NCBI GenBank assembly: GCA_000283635.1
Contig: HE613569.1
Location: 955,501 to 1,019,500 of the forward strand
Direction of reading: 5' to 3'
Source: Streptococcus macedonicus ACA-DC 198
GTDB taxonomy: Bacteria; Bacillota; Bacilli; Lactobacillales; Streptococcaceae
Length of the DNA stretch: 64,000 nucleotides
Under the pieces are notes generated by a model. The model worked only from the letters and a program-made list of their open reading frames with translations. It made no database searches and was not told the origin of the DNA. Of this stretch, positions 53,284 to 62,010 are shown one piece after another. How positions within the stretch are numbered: position 1 is the first letter of the stretch; each line of letters opens with the position of its first letter. Made by a program: the position numbers and the translations under genes.

Positions 53284-53462
53284 GTAAAATAAATTCCTTT
53301 CATCGATAAGTGTTAAAACTTATATTTTATTATCATTCTTTAGTTTTTATTGCAATTAAAAGCAATTATCAAATCATTTTCTATTATACCATAAACTATT
53401 TCTGATTATGGGGAAAAGCTTACCGCGCAGCTATTATCATAAAGAGAAAAATCTATTCATTC

Positions 53463-53491
53463 TTGACTATCTTTTGCCAAGGCGATACAAT
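53463..53491 (+). promoter_or_regulatory. promoter of the DUF4231 gene
   Basis: TTGACT, 17-bp spacer, TACAAT. Ribosome site AAAGGAG at 53515-53521, ATG 53527. Confidence 0.8.
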
Positions 53492-53526
53492 GAGAACGTA
53501 TCAAAAGGCTTACTAAAGGAGATAAG

Positions 53527-53937
53527 ATGGACGATTATACTGAAATGACAATTGAAACTTACTTGGCGGAACGTTTAACTAAAGAAATTGCTGCTTACGA
53601 GAAAAAGAGTCACTTTCACCGTGCATGGTTTATTGTTTTTAAGGTGATTCAAATCATTGTTTTGGCGGTTGTTCCGATTTTAGCAAGCCTTCCAATTCCT
53701 TGCTTTAAATTGCTTGCTGTCATTGCTTCGTGCCTTGTTTTGGTTCTTGAAGCTCTGCTTGCCGTTTCAAATCACAAAGATAAATGGCGTATTTATCACG
53801 CCACATCAAAAGAACTTGCTTCAGAAAAATTCACCTTTGAAACGACATCTGGCATTTATAATAAAGAAAAATCAACCGAAGACCGCTTCGCTCTGTTAGT
53901 TGACCGTTGTGAAAATATTATCAAAAATAAAGAGTAA
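53527..53937 (+). CDS. DUF4231 membrane protein
   Basis: 136 residues. A soluble N-terminus, two close membrane helices (about 40-80: VIQIIVLAVVPILASLP, LLAVIASCLVLVLEALLAVS) and a C-terminal coiled region. DUF4231/SLATT-like proteins have an unknown role; some relatives are thought to be membrane effectors in nucleotide-signalling conflict systems, but no partner gene lies nearby. It has its own strong promoter and terminator, so it stands alone. It is the only rightward gene in the 38-58 kb stretch. Confidence 0.8.
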   Translation: MDDYTEMTIETYLAERLTKEIAAYEKKSHFHRAWFIVFKVIQIIVLAVVPILASLPIPCFKLLAVIASCLVLVLEALLAVSNHKDKWRIYHATSKELASEKFTFETTSGIYNKEKSTEDRFALLVDRCENIIKNKE

Positions 53938-53975
53938 AAAATGCCCCTGTATTTAAAACAGGGGCATTTTTTTTA
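53937..53975 (+). terminator. terminator
   Basis: AATGCCCCTG / CAGGGGCATT, 9-base loop, eight Ts. Confidence 0.9.
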
Positions 53976-53986
53976 TTTGTAAAAGT

Positions 53987-54000
53987 AGTATTGGAATACT
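53987..54000. repeat. palindrome AGTATT-GG-AATACT
   Basis: Same family as the sites at 43634, 44891 and 54801. No gene start is close by on either strand. Confidence 0.5.
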
Positions 54001-54129
54001 CATTAGGCTTAGATAGTATAAGATATAAAACCGTTCACGGCTTTGATGAAATTCTAAATCGATAAACATTACCTGCCAAACCATAGGAAAAGTACCAATT
54101 TTCGATGTTTCAGAATAAACGTTGGCTTA

Positions 54130-54447
54130 TTAGTCAATGGTTTGATAGTTCCTTTCAAATGTTTTTTCGGATATTACACGCTGATTAGTAATATCAAGAT
54201 AATCACCGATATAACCCAATTCATACATGCTATATCCTGCAAAGCCGCCACCAAGACTTCCTACTACTCCTGTTTTTAGATTTTCAGTAGTCGAAGGATT
54301 AAGCCCTGCCATTAAAATCCGAAGATGGTTGTCTAACCAATGCAAGTAACCTTTAGCAAAAGCGTCTTTTACCCAATCAGGCCGTGTAGATTTATCTTGA
54401 CTGATTTGCCAGACGGTAGCAACTTTCCTTTTATAAAGAGCTTTCAT
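54130..54447 (-). CDS. small phage-type hypothetical protein
   Basis: 105 residues: MKALYKRKVATVWQISQDKS..., a central glycine-rich part SLGGGFAGYSMYELG and a C-terminal GDYLDITNQRVISEKTFERNYQTID. The end resembles phage small proteins with a GDYL...F...Y pattern. AAAGGAGAAACG precedes ATG 54447. Last of a row of three tiny genes. The function is unknown. Confidence 0.6.
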   Translation of the reverse strand: MKALYKRKVATVWQISQDKSTRPDWVKDAFAKGYLHWLDNHLRILMAGLNPSTTENLKTGVVGSLGGGFAGYSMYELGYIGDYLDITNQRVISEKTFERNYQTID

Positions 54448-54586
54448 TATCGTTTCTCCTTTCTTTTTTAACAGCTGTAAAAAATAAAATTGAAAAACCG
54501 ATTAACCCAATACTGTTTAATATTAATTTCAGAGTGGATAATTCTTTTTGAAAATTAAGTAGGCAAAAAATGAGAAATAATGTCAA
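54431..54586 (-). CDS. candidate tiny membrane protein, TTG start
   Basis: 51 residues from TTG 54586: two hydrophobic stretches (LFLIFCLLNF and LILNSIGLIGFSILFFTAV), then KKERRNDNESSL. The same frame is open further upstream (DEKINTNSYF) without a better start, so the 5' part may be frameshifted relative to ATG 54616. It overlaps the start of the next gene. Confidence 0.4.
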   Translation of the reverse strand: MTLFLIFCLLNFQKELSTLKLILNSIGLIGFSILFFTAVKKERRNDNESSL

Positions 54587-54619
54587 AAAATAGCTGTTTG
54601 TGTTGATTTTTTCATCGTA

Positions 54620-54769
54620 TTACCTACCTTCCTTTGCTTCAAAAATAGCTTTCACAAGAACCAACGTTGAAACGACCAAAAATAATCTGACGAGTGTTCC
54701 CGTTGTTGATATAATGGCTCGTATGCCAAATGCCAGAAAAATACCAGCAGCAATTAATTTTCTGAGCAA
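54620..54769 (-). CDS. tiny membrane protein, TTG start
   Basis: 49 residues from TTG 54769, five bases after AAGGGGG. It is almost all hydrophobic with basic ends: LLRKLIAAGIFLAFGIRAIIS and LFLVVSTLVLVKAIF, ending EAKEGR. First gene of the small row; an AATACTA palindrome lies 32 bp upstream. Small holin-like or toxin-like peptides look like this, but nothing proves either. Confidence 0.5.
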   Translation of the reverse strand: MLRKLIAAGIFLAFGIRAIISTTGTLVRLFLVVSTLVLVKAIFEAKEGR

Positions 54770-54800
54770 GATAACCCCCTTTTAAATCATATAACAAATC

Positions 54801-54816
54801 TAGTATTAAAATACTA
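54801..54816. repeat. palindrome TAGTATT-AA-AATACTA
   Basis: Perfect 7-bp arms, 32 bp upstream of the tiny-gene row (minus strand), a place fitting an operator. Confidence 0.6.
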
Positions 54817-54930
54817 AATCTAATTAATATCTATTTTTTGTTTATTATACCAATTTTAGCGAGCAACTCATCACCCAAGTTGTAAAATGTCATTTTTTAG
54901 TCGCGAATGGGAGAATTTGTTCAGAAAATC

Positions 54931-54957
54931 AAAAAAAGAGACACAAGGTCTCTTTTT
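54931..54957 (-). terminator. ABC-F gene terminator
   Basis: AAAAAGAGAC-ACAA-GGTCTCTTTTT, just after the stop at 54965. Confidence 0.85.
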
Positions 54958-54964
54958 CTATATG

Positions 54965-56503
54965 TTACATAAGTTCGTTAAAGTCCCAGACTTCTGTCCA
55001 ACCTTCGTAAAAATCGGGTTCGTGGCAAACCATGAGAATGCTTCCTTTGTAGGCTTTTAAGGCACGTTTGAGTTCTTCTTTGGCATCAACGTCCAAGTGG
55101 TTGGTTGGTTCGTCAAGGACAAGAACGTTATTCTCACGATTCATTAATAAACAGAAGCGAACTTTGGCTTGTTCACCACCTGAGAGCACTTGAATTTGGC
55201 TTTCGATGTGTTTTGATGTCAAACCACAGCGAGCAAGTGCCGCACGGACTTCTGCTTGATTGAGTGCTGGGAAAGCATCCCAGACAGCTTCAAGGGGTGT
55301 TTGACGATTTCCAGCTGAGACTTCTTGTTCAAAATAACCGAGCTCGATATAATCACCTCGTTCTACATTGCCTGAAATTGGCGGGATAATACCAAGCAAG
55401 CTTTTCAGCAAAGTCGTTTTACCGATACCATTGGCACCAATGATAGCCACTTTCTGATTGCGCTCAAAAGTAAGATTGAGTGGTTTTGTCAATGGGTGGT
55501 CATAACCAATTTCTAAATCTTTTGTCTGGAAGATGAAACGACTTGGTGTACGTGACTCTTTAAATTCAAAAGAGGGTTTCGGTTTTTCAGATTGTAACTC
55601 GATGCGTTCCATCTTATCCAATTTTTTCTGACGTGACATTGCCATATTACGTGTTGCAACACGCGCCTTGTTACGATTAACAAAATCTTGCAAGTCTGCG
55701 ATTTCTTTCTGTTGACGTTCATAAGCTGCTTCTAATTGTGCTTTTTTCATGGCATAAACAGCTTGGAAATTATCATAATCACCAGTATAACGAACCAAAT
55801 CATGATTTTCCACGTGATAAACGATATTGATAACATCATTTAAGAATGGAATGTCATGTGAAATCAAGACAAAGGCATTCTCGTAATTCTGTAAATAACG
55901 TTTCAACCATTCGATGTGTTCGGCATCAAGGTAGTTAGTCGGTTCATCCAAAAGTAAGATATCTGGCTTTTCAAGCAACAGTTTTGCCAATAACACCTTG
56001 GTACGTTGCCCACCAGAAAGTTCGGTAACATCAGAATCCATACCAAAATCCATCACACCAAGGGCACGCGCGACTTCATCGATTTTAGCGTCTAAGGTGT
56101 AAAAATCACGTGATTCCAGACGTTCTTGTAGTTCCCCTACTTCTTCCATCAAAGCGTCCATATCAGCACCATCATCCGCCATAGACATATAAATCTCGTT
56201 GATACGTGCTTCTGTCTTGAAAAGCTCATCAAAAGCTGTTCGCAAAACGTCACGCACGTTCATTCCTGCCTCAAGAACCGTGTGTTGATCCAAATAACCA
56301 GCCGTTACGTATTTTGACCACTCTACTTTTCCCTCATCTGGCTGCAAATGACCAGTAACAATGCTCATAAAGGTTGATTTTCCTTCACCATTGGCTCCGA
56401 CAAGACCGATATGCTCCCCTTTTAACAGACGAAATGAGACATCCTCAAAAATCGTGCGCTCACCAAAACCATGACTTAAATGTTTAACTTCTAAAATACT
56501 CAT
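54965..56503 (-). CDS. ABC-F ATPase (YbiT-like)
   Basis: 512 residues with two ATPase domains and no membrane part. Walker A GANGEGKST (about 37-45) and GANGIGKTT; signatures LSGGQRTK and LSGGEQAK; Walker B LLLDEPTNYLD and LVLDEPTNHLD. The linker between them (about 240-300) is the P-site tRNA interaction motif region. ABC-F proteins act on the ribosome, as translation factors or antibiotic protectors. The length and motif set fit the housekeeping YbiT group. Confidence 0.93.
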   Translation of the reverse strand: MSILEVKHLSHGFGERTIFEDVSFRLLKGEHIGLVGANGEGKSTFMSIVTGHLQPDEGKVEWSKYVTAGYLDQHTVLEAGMNVRDVLRTAFDELFKTEARINEIYMSMADDGADMDALMEEVGELQERLESRDFYTLDAKIDEVARALGVMDFGMDSDVTELSGGQRTKVLLAKLLLEKPDILLLDEPTNYLDAEHIEWLKRYLQNYENAFVLISHDIPFLNDVINIVYHVENHDLVRYTGDYDNFQAVYAMKKAQLEAAYERQQKEIADLQDFVNRNKARVATRNMAMSRQKKLDKMERIELQSEKPKPSFEFKESRTPSRFIFQTKDLEIGYDHPLTKPLNLTFERNQKVAIIGANGIGKTTLLKSLLGIIPPISGNVERGDYIELGYFEQEVSAGNRQTPLEAVWDAFPALNQAEVRAALARCGLTSKHIESQIQVLSGGEQAKVRFCLLMNRENNVLVLDEPTNHLDVDAKEELKRALKAYKGSILMVCHEPDFYEGWTEVWDFNELM

Positions 56504-56642
56504 TACTTATATACTTTCATTCGTTTTTTATTGAAAATAGCTGCGCTAGCAGTCTAATTTTTCAATAATCTTTTCAATTATAGCATGAGTTTAAAGACTA
56601 AATCAATGCTTTCTTTTATGAAAACGTTGATTCTCAGTAAGT

Positions 56643-56667
56643 AAAAAAGCTCTTGTTCAAGAGCTTG
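56643..56667 (-). terminator. terminator of the B6 salvage operon
   Basis: AAGCTCTTG / CAAGAGCTT with T-run on the minus strand after the ECF-S gene. Confidence 0.8.
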
Positions 56668-56672
56668 AAAAA

Positions 56673-57227
56673 TCATTCAGAGATGGTTTTGGGTTGTGCG
56701 TGATGTGAAAAGATTTGTTTGAGAATTGGGTAGAGAATTGGAACAGAGATAATCGTTACCAGAGCTGAACCGAATGTGCCACCGATTTTAACCAAGGCTG
56801 CTATGAAAGCGACTTGAAACTGAAGACCACCGACAATGCTATTGATAATCGTGTATTTGACAAGGTTGCTAATAATTTTTGTTATCGCTGCAACAATCCC
56901 AACAATGATAATATTGCGCGTTTTATCATCAGAGTGCATTAATTTTTCAAACACAAAATGAAGAACCAGACAAACTATTAAAGACTCTAATATGGTAATC
57001 CAAACTTCTGCAGCATATCCATTTAACACATCGAATAAACCTAGTCCGATAGCTGCTACTAATGCACCTAATCGTGAACCGTAAAGTAAAACTGCAACAA
57101 CCACTAAAGCATTTCCGAAATGGACAAATTGAGTTCCAAGAGGAATACGCAAAAATTGGACACTGATGAAAATTAAAGCCGCATATAAGCTTAATTCGAC
57201 AAGTTGACGTGTAGTGAGATGTTTCAT
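56673..57227 (-). CDS. ECF transporter S component, probable vitamin B6 (PdxU-like)
   Basis: 184 residues, about six hydrophobic segments, with the ECF-S pattern near the N-terminus (LSLYAALIFISVQFLRIPLG) that binds EcfT. It would capture pyridoxine-type substrate in the membrane and use a shared EcfAA'T module encoded elsewhere; the ECF remnants at 35.7-36.9 kb are dead. Substrate is inferred from the four-base overlap with pyridoxal kinase and the divergent pdxR. Confidence 0.8.
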   Translation of the reverse strand: MKHLTTRQLVELSLYAALIFISVQFLRIPLGTQFVHFGNALVVVAVLLYGSRLGALVAAIGLGLFDVLNGYAAEVWITILESLIVCLVLHFVFEKLMHSDDKTRNIIIVGIVAAITKIISNLVKYTIINSIVGGLQFQVAFIAALVKIGGTFGSALVTIISVPILYPILKQIFSHHAQPKTISE

Positions 57228-58093
57228 TCTTTTTCCTCCTTCAAGCGCTTCATTTGAATGGCTAAATCCAACAAATAAGGTTCATAACAAAGTCCTAATT
57301 TCAAATCTCGTTTCAACTCTAAAGTCAATTGCAAGGTTTTATCAATAAAATCAAGCGCTACTTCTGCTGTTTTATCTAACGATAAGCCATGAAAATAACC
57401 AGCTCCTAAAACAGCACACAATAAATCACCTGTCCCAAAAAAATGATGCGGATAAACCTTAGACATATGATAAGTGACGCTGCCGCTTTGTTGATTGAAA
57501 TGTGCTAATCCGATTTGCCCTGTTTCAAAAGAAACACCTGTTAAAATCACGTGCTTATTATAAAATTTTTCTAGCCTTAAAAGCAATTCTTCAATATCTT
57601 TTCTTGTATAATCTTCACCGAGATAAGGAACATCTGCTAGTAAACAAGCTTCAGTAATGTTTGGCGTAATGACATCAGCATTCTGGCAAAATTGCTGCAT
57701 GACGGTCACAAAATCTTGCTGATAGCCTGCATACAAACGCCCATTGTCAGCCATGATAGGGTCAACAAAATGTGCCAGTTTTCTTTGTTTAGCAAATTTT
57801 GCTATTTGATGCAATTGTTCTTGAGATTTGAAATAACCAGTCACCAAGCCATCAACAGAAAAATTTATGGTATTCCACTGGATTAAAAAGCCTGTTGTCG
57901 CTTGATTCAATTCTGTAATACTGATATTTTCAAAACCACCTGTATGCGACGATAAAAGCACTGTTGGCAATGGAATGACCTCAATCTGACAAGCTGACAA
58001 AACAGGTAAGGCCGTTGATAAGGCGACCTTGCCTAAACCGACAATATCATTGGCAACAATAACTGACTTTGTAGGATTCTTCATAAAAAGCAA
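57224..58093 (-). CDS. pdxK: pyridoxal kinase
   Basis: 289 residues. Ribokinase-like fold of the PdxK/PdxY kind: N-terminal VIVANDIVGLGKVALSTALPVLSAC, VDPIMADNGRLYAGY, VITPNITEACLLADVPY and catalytic GTGDLLCAVLGAGY with the Asp base. It phosphorylates pyridoxal, pyridoxine and pyridoxamine for salvage. It forms one operon with the ECF-S gene. Confidence 0.9.
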   Translation of the reverse strand: MLFMKNPTKSVIVANDIVGLGKVALSTALPVLSACQIEVIPLPTVLLSSHTGGFENISITELNQATTGFLIQWNTINFSVDGLVTGYFKSQEQLHQIAKFAKQRKLAHFVDPIMADNGRLYAGYQQDFVTVMQQFCQNADVITPNITEACLLADVPYLGEDYTRKDIEELLLRLEKFYNKHVILTGVSFETGQIGLAHFNQQSGSVTYHMSKVYPHHFFGTGDLLCAVLGAGYFHGLSLDKTAEVALDFIDKTLQLTLELKRDLKLGLCYEPYLLDLAIQMKRLKEEKE

Positions 58094-58148
58094 CTTTCTA
58101 ATCTTTTCTCTAAAATAGCGATATCTTTAGATTAAGAGATTAAAAATA

Positions 58149-58177
58149 TTGTAAGAAAATTCAATTTATAATACAAT
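58149..58177 (+). promoter_or_regulatory. promoter of pdxR in the divergent pdxR-pdxK gap
   Basis: TTGTAA, 17-bp spacer, TACAAT. The 116-bp gap (58094-58209) must also hold the pdxK promoter and PdxR sites. A symmetric-looking GCGATATCTTTAG run near 58117-58130 was noted but no clear operator repeat was proven. Confidence 0.65.
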
Positions 58178-58209
58178 GGAAACAATTAAATACTGTACGG
58201 GGACAGTCC

Positions 58210-59469
58210 ATGACAAGTAAATATCAAGAAATCATGACAGCTATTGTAGAACAAATTGAATCTGGAATCTTAAAAAAAGGAAATAAAATCCCTTCAATTC
58301 GTACCCTTAGTCAAAGCTATCATTGTAGCAAAGACACGGCACAACGGGCACTCTTGGAACTCAAATTTAAAAATTACATCTATGCTGTTAACAAAAGCGG
58401 TTATTATGTTCTTGAAGGCAAAAGTCAAAAAGAAGAGCCACTTAATTTGAGTTTGACAGAATATAATAACATGGCGTACGAGGATTTCACGACATGTTTG
58501 ACAGAAACGTTAGTTAATCGCGAAAATTACCTTTTTAACTACTATCAACAAGAAGGATTGCAAGAATTGATTCTATCCTTAAAAAACTACTTGGAAAAAG
58601 GGGCTATTTATGCTAAGGAAAACGATATTTTAGTCACTTCAGGAACCCAACAAGCGCTTTATATTCTTTCACAAGTTTCATTTCCAAATAAAAAGACAAC
58701 GATTCTCTTAGAACAGCCGACTTATCACCGTATGATTGATTTAGTGTCTTCACAAAATCTTCCTTACCAGACGATTGATCGTGACTTTAACGGCATTGAT
58801 TTAACCACATTAGAACGATTATTTAAAACGCAAGACATCAAGTTTTTCTATACGATTTCACGTTTTTCAAACCCACTCGGGCTATCTTATACCGCAGTTG
58901 AAAAGCAAAAAATTGTAGAATTAGCTCAAAAATATGACGTTTACATCATCGAAGATGATTACATGGGAGATTTCACGAAATCGACGGATTTGCCCTTGCA
59001 TTATTATGATACGTCAGGTCATGTTATCTACTTAAAATCATTTTCAATGACCATTTTTCCAGCTTTGCGTCTTGGGACAATTGTGCTGCCTCAGCCATTA
59101 ATGCAGGCTTTTCTGGAGCACAAAAAAATGATTGACTATGACACCAATCTCATTATGCAAAAAGCTTTGTCTCTCTATTTGGATAGTGGCATGTTTGAAA
59201 AAAATCTGAATTATCTGAGTCAGGTCTTTCATGAACAAGTTGCTAAAACAACCGTGCTTCTCTCACAATTTCCAAATATTCAGCATTACAGCGCATCGCT
59301 CCAGCACCTTCTGATCGAATTGCCACAAGATAGACATTTAGGAGAACTCAAATTTACCAATAAAATCAATTATTTAGAAAATAGTTATCTGACAATTCCT
59401 CAAAAGCGTTTTATCCAAATTTCAAATGATAATCATCTATCAGAAACGCTAAATATTATTGCAAAATAA
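58210..59469 (+). CDS. pdxR: MocR-type regulator with aminotransferase domain (PdxR)
   Basis: 419 residues. A GntR winged helix (about 1-75: IPSIRTLSQSYHCSKDTAQRAL) is followed by a fold-type I aminotransferase domain that senses PLP. Conserved parts are the SGTQQALY loop, SRFSNPLG (Asn) and EDDYMGDF (Asp-Tyr). At the PLP lysine position the sequence is SFSMTIFPALRLG, with Met280 where MocR proteins have Lys. Divergent from pdxK/ECF-S, which it presumably activates or represses according to PLP supply. Confidence 0.88.
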   Translation: MTSKYQEIMTAIVEQIESGILKKGNKIPSIRTLSQSYHCSKDTAQRALLELKFKNYIYAVNKSGYYVLEGKSQKEEPLNLSLTEYNNMAYEDFTTCLTETLVNRENYLFNYYQQEGLQELILSLKNYLEKGAIYAKENDILVTSGTQQALYILSQVSFPNKKTTILLEQPTYHRMIDLVSSQNLPYQTIDRDFNGIDLTTLERLFKTQDIKFFYTISRFSNPLGLSYTAVEKQKIVELAQKYDVYIIEDDYMGDFTKSTDLPLHYYDTSGHVIYLKSFSMTIFPALRLGTIVLPQPLMQAFLEHKKMIDYDTNLIMQKALSLYLDSGMFEKNLNYLSQVFHEQVAKTTVLLSQFPNIQHYSASLQHLLIELPQDRHLGELKFTNKINYLENSYLTIPQKRFIQISNDNHLSETLNIIAK

Positions 59470-59506
59470 TTTATTCAGTAAACAATTTAAGTTCTAATAA
59501 TGCAAA

Positions 59507-59540
59507 TAATCCCCAGAAATTTAGCTTTCTGAGGATTTTT
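59507..59540. terminator. bidirectional terminator between pdxR and dapA
   Basis: AATCCCCAGAAA / TTTCTGAGGATT stem with one mismatch and T-run. Confidence 0.8.
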
Positions 59541-59549
59541 ATGTTTACA

Positions 59550-60485
59550 TTAATAATCTGGACGTAAAACGCCTGTGACTGTTTCTTTGGTAGCTTCAAC
59601 ATCACCGTCAATGACAACGTCGATAATGCGTTTCGCATCTTCTGGTGGGCATGATACCAATGGTAAACGCAATGGACCAGTTTCAAATCCAAGGTAATTT
59701 AACACCGCTTTGACTGGTGCAGGACTAGGATAAGAGAATAATGCATTGACTTTCGGAATGAATTGACGTTGAATAGCTGCTGCTTTTTTAATATCGCTGT
59801 TTTCAATCGCTGTAAGCATTTCGTGCATTTCGTCACCGTTAACGTGAGAGGCAACAGAAATAACACCGTCAGCCCCAAGATTCATCGCATGAAAGGCATC
59901 ACCGTCCTCACCTGTATAAATCAAGAAATCATCAGGCTTGTGCTCGATAAGGTAAGCCATATTAGCAAGGCTTGTACATTCTTTCACACCAATAATATTT
60001 GGGTGTTCAGCCAAACGCAACATGGTTTCTGGTATCATTTCAACAACAACACGACCAGGAATATTATAAATGATAATTGGAAGCTCGCTCGCATCGGCAA
60101 TTGCTTTAAAATGTTGATACATACCTTCTTGAGATGGTTTGTTATAATAAGGAACAATAGCAAGACCAGCAGCAAAACCACCAAATGCAGCAACTTCACG
60201 CGCAAATTCGATAGAATCACGTGTGTCATTTGTACCAACACCAGCGATTAACGGCACACGACCATTAACGATTTTCTGAACAGCAGCGAAAAGCTCTAAT
60301 TCTTCATCATGGGTTAGTGTTGGACTTTCAGCAGTTGTTCCCGCTAACAAGATTCCGTCAGTGTGGTGAGCAAGCAAATGTTCAACAAGTTTTGGCAGAG
60401 CATCAAAATTAATTGATCCGTCGGCATTAAATGGGGTAATCATCGCAGTGATGATTTTTACATTTCTTAAATCTTCAATAGCCAT
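59550..60485 (-). CDS. dapA: 4-hydroxy-tetrahydrodipicolinate synthase
   Basis: 311 residues. DapA condenses pyruvate with aspartate semialdehyde, the first step of the lysine/cell-wall branch. TIM-barrel motifs: [29 protein letters not shown], the Tyr in IIYNIPGRV, and the Schiff-base Lys in IIGVKECTS. It follows asd in the same direction after 100 bp; the gap has a small hairpin without T-run, so co-transcription is likely. Confidence 0.97.
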   Translation of the reverse strand: MAIEDLRNVKIITAMITPFNADGSINFDALPKLVEHLLAHHTDGILLAGTTAESPTLTHDEELELFAAVQKIVNGRVPLIAGVGTNDTRDSIEFAREVAAFGGFAAGLAIVPYYNKPSQEGMYQHFKAIADASELPIIIYNIPGRVVVEMIPETMLRLAEHPNIIGVKECTSLANMAYLIEHKPDDFLIYTGEDGDAFHAMNLGADGVISVASHVNGDEMHEMLTAIENSDIKKAAAIQRQFIPKVNALFSYPSPAPVKAVLNYLGFETGPLRLPLVSCPPEDAKRIIDVVIDGDVEATKETVTGVLRPDY

Positions 60486-60587
60486 AGTAATCTCCTATTC
60501 TGTTAATTATGTGAGATTTAGGGATTTGTTTACAGTAAATATGCTCAAAGACCAGTCTCCTAGGAAACTGGCTTGAGTTATTTATGA

Positions 60588-61664
60588 TTATTTGAGTTCA
60601 AATTTAAGTTCTTTAGTTGGGTGTACAAGACCACGTTCATGGAGAGTTTCAGCAATTTGAACAGAATTCCATGCTGCACCTTTAAGAAGGTTGTCTGAAA
60701 CAACCCACATATGGATACCATTTTCAACGTCTAAGTCTTTACGGATACGACCAACGAATGTTTCGCGTTTGCCAACAGCATTAGCAGCTTGTGGGTAAAC
60801 TTGATTAGCAACATCATCTTCAAGGACAGCTCCTGGGAAGGCGGCAATTGCCGCTTTAACTTCTTCAATTGGTGCTACTTCTTTTGTTTCGATGTAAACA
60901 GATTCGGAATGGGAGAAAAGAACTGGCACACGAACACAAGTTGCAGAAACTGGAAGGTCTGGTTTTTCCATGATTTTCTTCGTTTCGTTTGTCATTTTCA
61001 TTTCTTCGTAAGTGTAGTCATTGTCAGTAAAGACATCAATTTGCGCAAGAGCGTTAAATGCGATTGGGAAGTGTTTCTTATCACCACCACATGGCAAAAT
61101 ATCAGCGTGAACATCTTTTGGTTCAGCACCGTCATTGACTACTTCTTTGATTTCACGAATAGTTTCGTTAATAGCTGATTGACCTGCACCAGATACAGCT
61201 TGGTATGTTGAGACGATAATACGGCTCAAGCCCCATTTTTGGCGGACAGGTTCCAAAGCAACCATCATTTGGATAGTTGAACAGTTAGGACAAGCAATGA
61301 TACCGTTGTGAGCATCCAAAGCGTGAGCATTGACTTCAGGTACGATAAGTGGCACATCTGGATTTTGACGGAAATATGATGTGTTATCGACAACAACTGC
61401 TCCTGCTTTAACAGCATATGGAGCGAATTTTGCTGACACAGAACCACCTGCAGAGAAAAGAGCAATATCAACGCCTTCAAATGAATCTTCGGTTGTCAAT
61501 TCAACAGTAACATCTTGTCCCTTATACTTCAATACTTTTCCAGCAGAACGTGAAGATGACAAAAGACGTACTTTGTCAATAGGGAGTGTTGATTGTTCTA
61601 ATTGTTGAATCATGCGAGTTCCAACGGCGCCTGTGGCACCAACGACAGCGACTGTATAGCCCAT
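60588..61664 (-). CDS. asd: aspartate-semialdehyde dehydrogenase
   Basis: 358 residues. Asd reduces aspartyl phosphate to the semialdehyde feeding lysine, threonine and methionine. NADP motif [10 protein letters not shown] (10-19), nucleophile Cys in [10 protein letters not shown], and the active-site His in ...KKHFPIAF... region. I start at ATG 61664 (MGYTVAVVG), with AGGAAGAGG upstream; the longer reading adds 13 residues over the ribosome site. Confidence 0.97.
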   Translation of the reverse strand: MGYTVAVVGATGAVGTRMIQQLEQSTLPIDKVRLLSSSRSAGKVLKYKGQDVTVELTTEDSFEGVDIALFSAGGSVSAKFAPYAVKAGAVVVDNTSYFRQNPDVPLIVPEVNAHALDAHNGIIACPNCSTIQMMVALEPVRQKWGLSRIIVSTYQAVSGAGQSAINETIREIKEVVNDGAEPKDVHADILPCGGDKKHFPIAFNALAQIDVFTDNDYTYEEMKMTNETKKIMEKPDLPVSATCVRVPVLFSHSESVYIETKEVAPIEEVKAAIAAFPGAVLEDDVANQVYPQAANAVGKRETFVGRIRKDLDVENGIHMWVVSDNLLKGAAWNSVQIAETLHERGLVHPTKELKFELK

Positions 61665-61728
61665 TTCAATACCTCTTCCTGAAAAATAGTGTACTATTCT
61701 CAATTTTCTAAGAAATTATAGTAGGTAC

Positions 61729-61757
61729 ATTATACAATTTTTTGAAGTAAAAGAAAA
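61729..61757 (-). promoter_or_regulatory. asd promoter
   Basis: TATAAT (ATTATA at 61729-61734 on +) with a weak TTCTTT 17 bp upstream. It lies after the terminator of the small RNA, so asd has its own start. Confidence 0.55.
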
Positions 61758-61792
61758 GACTGAATTTTACTTAATTTTAAAAATATTTCGAC

Positions 61793-61957
61793 AACAAAAA
61801 AATCCCTACCAAAAAGTAGGGAAACGAGGCACTCAAACGAGTGTGACAAAAAGGTTCACACAAATTGTCAAAGTCCGCTCCTGCGTTTCTAGTCGAACTA
61901 GAATGACCTCCTCTGCGCAAATAAACTCTCAAATTGAGTTAATTCGGCTCATCGCAT
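61793..61957 (-). ncRNA. asd-motif RNA, separate small transcript upstream of asd
   Basis: About 165 bases from a good promoter to a strong terminator (CCCTAC-TTTTTG-GTAGGG and a T-run at about 61795-61821). It has several hairpins: AACTCAA/TTTGAG, TTCTAGT-TCG-ACTAGAA (perfect) and a GTGTGA/TCACAC stem. It has no reading frame with a ribosome site. A conserved RNA called the asd motif is known upstream of asd in streptococci and other lactic acid bacteria, and in some species is an independent transcript. The match is by position and structure, not a covariance search. Confidence 0.75.
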
Positions 61958-61963
61958 ATAACT

Positions 61964-61992
61964 AGTATATCACAGATAGTAAGATTTGCAAA
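61964..61992 (-). promoter_or_regulatory. promoter of the asd-motif RNA
   Basis: On the minus strand TTGCAA, 17-bp spacer, TATACT. It sits about 7 bp before the start of the structured region. Confidence 0.8.
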
Positions 61993-62010
61993 GAGCTACT
62001 CCTACATCAA

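Noticed and set aside
59763..60251. 162-residue plus-strand frame opposite dapA
   Set aside because: Cys/His/Asn/Phe-rich shadow of dapA without ribosome site.
61793..61957. Lysine riboswitch or T-box leader for asd/dapA
   Set aside because: The conserved L-box core and the T-box AGGGTGG element are absent, and the RNA ends in its own terminator before the asd promoter.
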